7,959 bases of DNA from Acidobacteriota bacterium (GCA_021828245.1 JAKASC010000105.1:1-7959), one strand, 5' to 3'. Positions 1-4,603 are shown, counted from the stretch's first letter. Translations and numbers: made by a program. The notes: generated by a model not told the origin, from the sequence alone.

Positions 1-225
1 TCCGCCGAACCACAGATGATCGAGGTATCCGGTACCGTGCCGTTCCGCGAGTGTCGCCTCCGGCGACGCCTGGAAGGGGCGTTCTTCCTTGCCGGTAGCC
101 GTGAATGTGAAGGGCGAGGAGGACTGAGCTGTGGAGGCCGATTCAGCTTGAGCGGAAGAAAGGGCAGCCGATGCTGCTGCCAGAGAGAGTCCGGCAAACG
201 AGAGGGAGAAGTTTCGCCGATCCAT
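1..225 (-). CDS. Tat-signal exported protein, amino-terminal part (runs off left edge)
   Basis: The reading frame starts at ATG 225-223 and is open to the window edge (75 residues, 3' end missing). It begins MDRRNFSLSFAGLSLAAASA, which has a twin-arginine motif at residues 3-4, a hydrophobic stretch at about 6-22 and a likely signal-peptidase site after the ALSSAQA at 21-27. The product should therefore be exported folded through the Tat pathway. The mature part seen is a Ser/Thr/Ala-rich linker followed by a region ending GYLDHLWFGG, which I do not recognise. A GGAG ribosome-binding site (233-236 on the plus strand) lies 7 bases before the chosen ATG. The ATG four bases earlier (229-227) is in another frame that stops after 28 codons. 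The gene is real with good confidence; its function is unknown. Confidence 0.72.
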   Translation of the reverse strand, partial: MDRRNFSLSFAGLSLAAASAALSSAQAESASTAQSSSPFTFTATGKEERPFQASPEATLAERHGTGYLDHLWFGG

Positions 226-250
226 TCATTTGCTCCAAGTCGGTATAGGG

Positions 251-278
251 TTCATATCTTCCAACTTCGAAGTGTTAA
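251..278 (-). promoter_or_regulatory. Putative sigma70-type promoter of the Tat-signal gene
   Basis: On the minus strand TTAACA (278-273) and TATGAA (256-251) are separated by 16 bases. Transcription would start near 244, about 20 bases before the ATG at 225, leaving room for the GGAG ribosome-binding site. The -35 box matches five of six consensus bases and the -10 box four of six. The rest of the gap between 226 and 422 shows no other gene that I can support. Confidence 0.4.
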
Positions 279-422
279 CAGCCGTCTCTGAGGTGCTCCC
301 CATGGTCAGGGCACAAAATCAGGCTTTGTGAGGTGGACCGCTGCCTGAAATAAGTTATGAGTTTATACCCGCCGTCGGGACTGTGGGAACTGTGAAAAAG
401 CCGCAGGGTGCAAGGGCCCGCG

Positions 423-611
423 CTACAAGGCCTGGTACCTGCCCCGACCCAGAAATTCCAGAAAGCCCATGTCGCGCAGGATTTAAAGCTGCTGACGGAT
501 CTTCGGCTCGACGTTTTTGTTTTGCGGATGCAGGCGGGCCAGCGTTTCCGCGTGCGCATAAACGTCGGCGAGCCTGAATTCCGTTTTGCCCAGCCCGCGC
601 AGGACGTTGCG
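423..611 (-). pseudogene. Winged-helix domain relic, copy 1 (restriction-enzyme C-terminal type)
   Basis: Read on the minus strand from about 611 to the stop at 425-423, the frame gives LRGLGKTEFRLADVYAHAE and then a KIRQQL-stop-ILRDMGFLEFLGRGRYQAL tail. The KIRQQLQ(I/V)LRD...FLGRGRY pattern is that of the winged-helix DNA-binding tail found in DpnI-like and other type II restriction enzymes. The stop at 485-483 is TAA where the second copy (2409-2702) has CAA (Gln), so this copy is broken. No nuclease domain precedes it: the frame runs straight into the 3' end of the NYN gene (stop at 633-631). It is the remains of a larger gene or of a small DNA-binding protein gene. The family assignment is from recognition of the motif, not from a search. 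Confidence 0.62.
468..599. repeat. Direct repeat A, left copy (132 bp)
   Basis: This stretch matches 2493-2624 in the same orientation with 127 of 132 bases identical and no gaps. Homology is sharply lower outside the core on both sides. The repeat is coding sequence (the winged-helix domain on the minus strand). Four of the five differences are synonymous and the fifth creates the stop at 485-483. Confidence 0.9.
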
Positions 612-630
612 CTTCCCGCAAAGCTGCCCG

Positions 631-1248
631 CTACCAGCCGTTGGGCTTGTGGAACGCGCCCTTGCCATCTCTCATCCAGCTGGGGAATTGGCTTGACCTA
701 AGGACCCCGTCCCGGATTTGTTTGTAAAAAGTGGCGTGCCTCAGCAGGCTATAGCCCGGCCTTTTCCGGGAGGTAAGTATTCCCGTAACCAGCTTTAGCT
801 CATCCTTAACGATGCGAATCGGTTCTGCGAGGTCAGAGTCATCGCTGACGACGACGGCAGCCTGATAGCTGTGATTGTATCCATCGCGAAGCAGGTGAGA
901 GGCAAGGTTTACGTCGGATCCCTTCTCCTCCGTGCGGATTACGCTCTCGAACCTCAAGGGGTTGCTCCCGGCGACGGGAAGTCGCACCTCGTGCTGGAGA
1001 AATTGGCCCAGGATGATTTCAAGATTGGGGAGTGTCCGGAGGGCGCGGAGATAGGTTTGCTGCCGGGACGGAATGTCCGGGTCACCCGGCCGGGCGCTTA
1101 CATGAGCAGTGAAGTACTTGATCTTAAGGATCGTGTTGCGGGGAAGCAGCTGCTGGCAAAGAGCGGCGAAATCCAGCCATTTGTAACCAGTTCCCTTAAC
1201 GACACGATAGTAGAAATTGAACCCGTCAATATAGACGTAAGTGTCCAT
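631..1248 (-). CDS. NYN-domain (PIN-like) ribonuclease
   Basis: This 205-residue protein has the order of the NYN family, PIN-fold Mg2+-dependent RNases related to LabA. The amino end is MDTYVYIDGFNFYYR with the first acidic residue D8 and N11. The middle is KGSDVNLASHLLRDGY (109-124, D112), followed by AAVVVSDDSDLAEPIRIV (130-147) with D136, D137 and D139. These acidic residues are those expected to bind metal. The carboxyl end (FYKQIRDGVLRSSQFP...KPNGW) looks complete. The length is usual for stand-alone bacterial NYN proteins. No Shine-Dalgarno sequence precedes the ATG at 1248-1246; the leader instead has two hairpins. It is expected to cut RNA in the cytoplasm. Its place beside restriction-type remnants suggests a defence or toxin-like role, which is inference. 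Family is quite certain, substrate unknown. Confidence 0.88.
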   Translation of the reverse strand: MDTYVYIDGFNFYYRVVKGTGYKWLDFAALCQQLLPRNTILKIKYFTAHVSARPGDPDIPSRQQTYLRALRTLPNLEIILGQFLQHEVRLPVAGSNPLRFESVIRTEEKGSDVNLASHLLRDGYNHSYQAAVVVSDDSDLAEPIRIVKDELKLVTGILTSRKRPGYSLLRHATFYKQIRDGVLRSSQFPSWMRDGKGAFHKPNGW

Positions 1249-1260
1249 GAAAAAGCAGAA

Positions 1261-1308
1261 GCCGGAGCATTCGCTCCGGCCTCGCGCCCTGCTCCCGAAG
1301 GAACAGGG
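1261..1308 (-). promoter_or_regulatory. Two stacked RNA hairpins in the NYN gene leader
   Basis: In the minus-strand transcript a first stem (1308-1300 with 1295-1287) has nine pairs, one of them G-U, closed by a UUCG loop with a C-G closing pair. It is followed by a perfect 8-bp stem, GCCGGAGC/GCTCCGGC (1280-1273 with 1268-1261), with a GAAT loop. A pyrimidine run TTCTGCTTTTTC then leads directly into the ATG at 1248. The second hairpin plus U-run looks like an intrinsic terminator or attenuator, placed just before the start codon. It may limit read-through from the upstream insertion element or control NYN translation. Confidence 0.55.
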
Positions 1309-1325
1309 GGAATGATTACGGTCTT

Positions 1326-1354
1326 ATAATGCCACCCTCCAATCGGGTTGTCAA
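1326..1354 (-). promoter_or_regulatory. Promoter of the NYN gene with palindromic -35 region
   Basis: On the minus strand a perfect TTGACA (1354-1349) and CATTAT (1331-1326) are 17 bases apart. Transcription would begin near 1319, just ahead of the two leader hairpins. The -35 box lies inside the palindrome GGGTTGACAACCC (1357-1345, 6-bp arms around one base), a plausible operator. The TGA inside this TTGACA was the stop codon of the upstream winged-helix gene before the insertion element arrived. Confidence 0.6.
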
Positions 1355-1386
1355 CCCAATGTACTCGTCCAGTAGATTAGTGACAC
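1355..1386. repeat. Left target duplication (CCCAA) and left inverted repeat of the IS481-family element
   Basis: The target duplication CCCAA is 1355-1359 and the inverted repeat spans 1360-1386. It matches the right end in about two thirds to three quarters of positions with one gap. The strongest shared blocks are TGT, TCGT, CAG and GTGACAC. Confidence 0.85.
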
Positions 1387-2387
1387 AGGAGGTCCTTTCT
1401 TTGAGATGAGGATTGAGCGAGAAACTCCAGGGGGGTGAGGTAGCCGAGAGCTTGGTGAGGACGGACGGTGTTGTAGATTCGTTCCCAGGCCAGGAGTTCG
1501 CGATTGAGTTGGGCAAGGGGAAGCGAAAAGGGGGTGACCTCGTAGAACTCCTCGGTATGAGTGCGGTTGGCGCGCTCGACCCGGCCGTTGAGTTTGGGAG
1601 AGCGGGGCGGCAGGACAAAGAGCTTGATGCCGCGCTGCTGACAGGCCTGCTCGAAGACGGCCGCAAACTCGCCCCCGCCATCCACCTGCAGGGCCCGCAG
1701 CGGAAAGGGCAAACGACCCTGAAGGGTATCGAGAAACAGCTTGGCGGCCGTGGAGGTGGCTCGGCCATGCACTTCGATCACATCCCAGCGCGAGATCGTA
1801 TCGCGGGCCGTGAATTGTTTCAGCACCACGCCGGGCGCCGGTCTCAGGTCCATGGTATCGAGTTGCACCAGGTCGCCCGGCTTCTCGACCGCATAATCCT
1901 TGGGCTTGCGCAGGGCCCAGGGCCGGTGGGCGGTCCCACGCCGCCGCTTCACCCGAAACACCTGGGGCTCTTTCAGAACACCTCTCTGGCCAAGGGAGGT
2001 CAGGATCCGTCCCACCATGGAGACCGACACCGGCCAGCCCTGGCGCCGCAACAGCACCACCAGTTTGTCCTTGCCCCAACGCGGGTACTGCTCTCGCAGG
2101 CGACGCACCTGTTCGGCCTGTTCCCAGCTCCAGGTCGGTTGCCGGCGATGAAGGGGGCGGTGCGAACGATCCTCCAAGGTACGCAAGTCTTGCGGATCGT
2201 AGCGCCGCTGCCAGCGATAAAACGTCTGCCGGCTGATCCCGAAGTGGCGACAGGTCAAAGCCACCTTCCGCCCGCGCGACTCGTAGTAATCGAACCAGGC
2301 CAGCCGCTTGCGGGCCTCCCGGCTCAACTCGACCGCGCCCCGCTCCAGGTACCTGGAGCGGGGCATTCCTATCCCTTTAATCTGCAT
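1377..2387 (-). CDS. IS481-family DDE transposase
   Basis: The frame gives 336 residues from ATG 2387, or 329 from ATG 2366 (MPRSRYLERG). I prefer 2366 because AAAGGGATAGGA immediately before it is a good ribosome-binding site and none precedes 2387. In 336-residue numbering there is a helix-turn-helix at about 41-62 (VALTCRHFGISRQTFYRWQRR). The integrase-core catalytic triad is D177 (LVQLDTMD), D236 (LQVDGGGEF) and E271 (GRVERANRT), with the typical 34 residues between the second Asp and the Glu. The end (YNTVRPHQALGYLTPLEFL) is the usual IS481 signature, and length is normal. It catalyses cut and joining of the element ends. No frameshift or stop is seen, so it is probably active. The first codons after 2366 form a 28-bp palindrome. 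Confidence 0.95.
   Translation of the reverse strand: MQIKGIGMPRSRYLERGAVELSREARKRLAWFDYYESRGRKVALTCRHFGISRQTFYRWQRRYDPQDLRTLEDRSHRPLHRRQPTWSWEQAEQVRRLREQYPRWGKDKLVVLLRRQGWPVSVSMVGRILTSLGQRGVLKEPQVFRVKRRRGTAHRPWALRKPKDYAVEKPGDLVQLDTMDLRPAPGVVLKQFTARDTISRWDVIEVHGRATSTAAKLFLDTLQGRLPFPLRALQVDGGGEFAAVFEQACQQRGIKLFVLPPRSPKLNGRVERANRTHTEEFYEVTPFSLPLAQLNRELLAWERIYNTVRPHQALGYLTPLEFLAQSSSQRKDLLCH
2337..2364 (-). promoter_or_regulatory. Perfect 28-bp palindrome just after the transposase start codon
   Basis: The two 14-base arms, GCCCCGCTCCAGGT and ACCTGGAGCGGGGC, are exact reverse complements with no spacer. The palindrome begins at the G of the ATG at 2366-2364 and covers the following codons. In the mRNA it would fold into a very stable hairpin overlapping the ribosome footprint. 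Hairpins near the start codon are a known way for insertion sequences to keep transposase translation low; that role here is inference. Confidence 0.7.
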
Positions 2388-2405
2388 GGTGACACTCTAC
2401 CAAAG

Positions 2406-2438
2406 GTGTCACCAATCATTCTGAACGAACACACCCAA
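2406..2438. repeat. Right inverted repeat and target duplication of the IS481-family element
   Basis: The inverted repeat runs inward from 2433 and the CCCAA target duplication is 2434-2438. Together with the left end this fixes the element boundaries. The terminal bases supply the last seven codons and the stop of the adjacent winged-helix frame. Confidence 0.85.
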
Positions 2439-2492
2439 GCCTGCAGGCGGCTGCATGCCATACCGTCCCCGGCCGAGAAACGTGATTATTTT

Positions 2493-2624
2493 CATGTCGC
2501 GCAGGATTTGAAGCTGCTGACGGATCTTCGGCTCGACGTTTTTGTTTTGCGGATGCAGGCGAGCCAGCGTTTCCGCGTGGGCGTAAACATCGGCGAGCCT
2601 GAATTCCGTTTTGCCCAGCCCGCG
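2493..2624. repeat. Direct repeat A, right copy (132 bp)
   Basis: This is the partner of 468-599 (127 of 132 bases identical, same orientation, 2,025 bases apart). The interval between the copies holds the NYN gene and the insertion element. Recombination between the two would delete both. Confidence 0.9.
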
Positions 2625-2668
2625 AACGGCGTTGAGCATGTCGAGCGCCCGAGCGGGCGCGTCGTGGC

Positions 2669-2696
2669 TTGACATCTGATCGTGACGTACTAGAAT
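2669..2696 (+). promoter_or_regulatory. Strong sigma70-type promoter of the DGQHR operon
   Basis: A perfect TTGACA (2669-2674) and TAGAAT (2691-2696, five of six consensus bases) are 16 bases apart. Transcription should start at about 2703. That is so close to the ATG at 2706 that this start would be leaderless, while the ATG at 2754 would have a leader of about 50 bases with its own ribosome-binding site. The promoter overlaps the 5' coding end of winged-helix copy 2 on the opposite strand. Confidence 0.65.
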
Positions 2697-2705
2697 GAGC
2701 AAGTC

Positions 2706-3716
2706 ATGAGCCTAATAATACCGGCCGTCCAGTTCACCCAACGCAGGACGATTATGTACCTAGCTGCAGTTCCAGTTGAGGCGCTCGACGGTTTTTCTAT
2801 TGACACTTGGGATCCGAGGAACGTCATGGGGCGGCGCGGTTACCAGAGGAACCCTGACGAAAGACGTATTAAAAGCATCGCGAAATACTTCGAGAGGCCG
2901 GATGCCATAATGCCGGTCGCCGGGTTGCTGAACGTGCGCGAGAAGGGGCAACTCAAGTTCCGAGCGGGGGAGCTTACAGTCCCCGACGGTACTCGGGTAT
3001 GGGTTGTCGACATGCAGCACAGACTGAAGGGCTTGGTGCGGGCGAGGGAAGAGCGCGCGCTACGCAGGGGCAGCTTCCATTTCCCCGTTGTCATAACTGA
3101 GGGCCTGAGTCAGGTGGAGGAAGCAGCGCAATTCTATATCATAAATACCAAAGCGAAGAAAATGGATGTCGCACTCACGAGGCGTCTGTTAATCGAGAAC
3201 AATAGAATCCGCGACATCGCCGACGTGAAGCCTTGGGAGATAGCCGCGGTCAGAATCACGATCGCGCTGAACAACGACCTCGTAGCTAACCCCTGGTACA
3301 ATCGCATCCGCCGGCCCAACGAGGAAAGACTAGAGGGGCACATCGCGACGGAAAAGTCCTACGTCAACTCACTGCGTCAGCTGCTAATCACGGGCAAGTT
3401 CAAGCAGCCGAAGAAGACGGCCAAGAGGCTGGCCGCTTACTGGTCAGCAATACGAGAAAACATCCCTGAGGCGTTCGAGGAGCCGCGGAGATTCCTGATT
3501 CAGAAGACGCCAGGCATGTTCGTATTTAATTTCTTTCTGGCCCCCCGATTCTTAGCGACGAACGACGACAAGCGGTTCGCCGCGCGACTTTCGGGTTTGA
3601 AGAGGCTCGGCCCCGATTTTTGGCGCCGCACAAACAGAAGAGGGGCGCGCAAGTTTGGGACGGGGATGGCTGGCTACTCCAACCTCGCCGACCACGTCCG
3701 GGAATACGTAAAATAA
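2706..3716 (+). CDS. DGQHR-domain (DndB/ParB-like fold) protein
   Basis: The frame gives 336 residues from ATG 2706, or 320 from ATG 2754. The second start has AGGA (2745-2748) five bases upstream and yields MYLAAVPVEALD, a usual family beginning, so I favour it. In 336-residue numbering, RGYQRNPDERRIKSIAKYF (44-62) is followed by VWVVDMQHRLKGL (98-110), which holds the family motif with Met in place of Gly (DMQHR, 102-106). The QFYIINTKAKKMD segment (132-144) is the conserved F..iN...kk stretch. The family includes DndB, the regulator of DNA phosphorothioate clusters, and DndB-like proteins of other modification and defence loci. It probably acts as a nucleic-acid-linked regulatory or enzymatic part, but its activity is unknown. 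Arg codons AGG/AGA and Ile ATA are much commoner here than in the dehydrogenase gene, suggesting transfer. It is coupled to the next gene. Confidence 0.82.
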   Translation: MSLIIPAVQFTQRRTIMYLAAVPVEALDGFSIDTWDPRNVMGRRGYQRNPDERRIKSIAKYFERPDAIMPVAGLLNVREKGQLKFRAGELTVPDGTRVWVVDMQHRLKGLVRAREERALRRGSFHFPVVITEGLSQVEEAAQFYIINTKAKKMDVALTRRLLIENNRIRDIADVKPWEIAAVRITIALNNDLVANPWYNRIRRPNEERLEGHIATEKSYVNSLRQLLITGKFKQPKKTAKRLAAYWSAIRENIPEAFEEPRRFLIQKTPGMFVFNFFLAPRFLATNDDKRFAARLSGLKRLGPDFWRRTNRRGARKFGTGMAGYSNLADHVREYVK

Positions 3717-4081
3717 TGGCAGAACGACACGAGTCTCTGCTTGTCTCATTCAGGAAGCGCGTGCTTCGCCAGGGGTTCAGAGAGACGAGGTGCCCCATGC
3801 CCACGTTTCGGCCTGATATTTTCGCCGAAAAAACATCGGCCGCTGGAAGGGTCATCGAGCAGATCGCCGTCGAGGCTGAAATTGGATCGACTCTCTTCTC
3901 CGAGCACACAACGAGCCAGCTTGTGAGGCTCTCCGAGTTCATCGAACACCAGCGGAGAAAGAGCATTCGTGTCAGGGGGTACCTTCTCGTTCCGGGGGGC
4001 AAGAGGATCCTGGCCCAAGCACGTTTGCTGTTGTTTTCGATACCCGACGCCGAGTCGATTGAGATCGCGCAGGCACCCTGA
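3716..4081 (+). CDS. Small protein with possible PD-(D/E)XK nuclease pattern, partner of the DGQHR gene
   Basis: The 121-residue product starts at ATG 3716-3718, which shares its A with the TAA stop of the DGQHR gene (TAATG). This is classic translational coupling, and no strong separate ribosome-binding site is seen. The pattern is TFRPDIFA (30-37, D34), then about 15 residues, then IEQIAVEAEIGSTLFSEHT (47-65, E53 and E55). It continues with a helix SQLVRLSEFIEHQ and a strand RGYLLVPGGK (88-97). Asp followed by E-x-E on a predicted strand resembles the active site of PD-(D/E)XK nucleases, with Glu at the usual Lys position. The fold is inferred from this order alone. An upstream in-frame ATG at 3620 lies inside the DGQHR gene and is not needed. 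I see no assigned function; gene reality is well supported. Confidence 0.72.
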   Translation: MAERHESLLVSFRKRVLRQGFRETRCPMPTFRPDIFAEKTSAAGRVIEQIAVEAEIGSTLFSEHTTSQLVRLSEFIEHQRRKSIRVRGYLLVPGGKRILAQARLLLFSIPDAESIEIAQAP

Positions 4082-4126
4082 CCCACCACCCGGGCCGAGC
4101 CCCACTCCGCTACGGAAGCCCCCGCT

Positions 4127-4348
4127 TCATGCTCCGCCTCGAGGCCGGGCCAGCCACCCCTTGGTCCGCGGGGCCGCCCCGCGTCTCTCGACGAATCGCT
4201 GGCCCAATGCGACGAGGGTCCTCAATGCCGAGACATCACGCCGATTTAGCACGCCCTCGAAGGTGTCGCACGGGTTTCCGTTCCGTTCCAGCATTTCCTC
4301 GGCCCGGGTCGCTGCTATTCGGACCGCTTTTTTGGTTAGCCTCGGCAT
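4127..4348 (-). CDS. Small basic protein of unknown function
   Basis: The 73-residue frame starts at ATG 4348-4346 with an excellent ribosome-binding site: GGGGGAGG ends six bases before the ATG. The protein begins MPRLTKKAVRIAATRAEEML and continues NGNPCDTFEGVLNRRDVSAL, so it is probably helical. The tail from about residue 57 is rich in Arg, Gly, Pro and Ala. I recognise no family. It lies 42 bases after the stop of the methyltransferase stub on the same strand, as in a shared operon, and converges with the DGQHR operon at a 45-base gap with no clear terminator. It may be an accessory gene of the lost methyltransferase system. Confidence 0.5.
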   Translation of the reverse strand: MPRLTKKAVRIAATRAEEMLERNGNPCDTFEGVLNRRDVSALRTLVALGQRFVERRGAAPRTKGWLARPRGGA

Positions 4349-4390
4349 AAATGGCCTCCCCCGGCTCTAGCTGCGGTGACCACTGACAAT

Positions 4391-4603
4391 CTACTCCCAA
4401 TGACTCGCTACCGGCCGCTGCTCCGGCGGCGGCAAGAGCTCGAGCGAGTCGCCGTGGTAAATCCTGATGCCGTGCTTGGGGTCGTCGAAGAGGGGCGAAG
4501 GCAAGGTTGCGATTTGGGAATCTGGATGGGCAAGCTGGGGTTGTGGGAAGTGATGCATGGATTCCATCATCTTTACTCGCGTCACGACAAGGATGCGACT
4601 CAT
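4391..4603 (-). pseudogene. Amino-terminal stub of a DNA methyltransferase
   Basis: The 70-residue frame contains HPDSQIATLPSPLFDDPKHG followed by IRIYHGDSLELLPPPEQ (46-62). This resembles the start of N4-cytosine or N6-adenine DNA methyltransferases, in which (I/V)YxGDsLExL precedes the catalytic (D/N)PP(Y/W) motif. Here the frame stops eight residues after PPPEQ (RPVASHWE, TAG at 4393-4391). The catalytic and S-adenosylmethionine-binding motifs are missing, so the protein cannot be an active methylase. The start could be ATG 4603, 4570, 4567 or 4558; none has a clear ribosome-binding site. It is probably a deletion remnant of a restriction-modification system whose nuclease part is recalled by the winged-helix copies to the left. 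Recognition rests on about 45 residues and should be treated as likely, not certain. Confidence 0.55.

Larger units (their letters stand above)
1360..2433 (-). mobile_element. Complete IS481-family insertion sequence, 1,074 bp
   Basis: The left end (1360, reading TGTACTCGTCCAGTA) and the right end read inward from 2433 (TGTGTTCGTTCAGAA) are imperfect inverted repeats. They both start with TGT and continue to a shared GATT(A/G)GTGACAC at 1375-1386 and 2417-2406. The element is flanked by the 5-bp direct repeat CCCAA (1355-1359 and 2434-2438), a target-site duplication. One DDE transposase gene fills it on the minus strand and its stop codon lies inside the left repeat. Removing the element and one CCCAA restores a clean reading frame for the neighbouring winged-helix gene. 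Intact ends, an intact transposase and a perfect target duplication suggest a fairly recent insertion. Confidence 0.93.
2409..2702 (-). pseudogene. Winged-helix domain, copy 2 (restriction-enzyme C-terminal type), end altered by IS
   Basis: The open frame (97 residues from TTG 2702, or 88 from ATG 2675) reads SSHDAPARALDMLNAVRGLG, LADVYAHAETLARLHPQNK, KIRQQLQILRDM and FLGRGRYG. This is the winged-helix tail known from DpnI-like and related type II restriction enzymes. The nuclease half that would precede it is absent, because a plus-strand promoter and gene begin at about 2669-2706. Neither start has a Shine-Dalgarno sequence. The last residues VFVQNDW come from the insertion element. Without the element the protein would end ...PPAGLG at the TGA that lies in the NYN promoter. 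It is either a truncated restriction-enzyme remnant (my preference) or a stand-alone small DNA-binding protein. Unlike copy 1, it has no internal stop. Confidence 0.6.

Noticed and set aside
871..1329. 152-codon plus-strand open frame opposite the NYN gene
   Set aside because: It is antisense to a confident NYN protein with all its motifs; no ribosome-binding site was considered convincing.
1351..2079. 242-codon minus-strand open frame inside the element
   Set aside because: It is an out-of-frame shadow of the transposase, with a Gly/Arg/Pro-rich product typical of GC-rich off-frames.
1413..2672. 419-codon open frame on the plus strand across the insertion element
   Set aside because: It is antisense to a clear IS481 transposase and to the winged-helix frame. 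Its product has no domain-like order and is low in hydrophobic segments.
3526..4089. 187-codon minus-strand open frame opposite the end of the DGQHR gene and its partner
   Set aside because: The plus-strand genes have a promoter, family motifs and translational coupling. The opposite product is Ser/Arg-rich without recognisable features.
4082..4126. Terminator between the convergent operons
   Set aside because: I looked for a stem followed by a T-run on either strand and found none in this 45-base gap.
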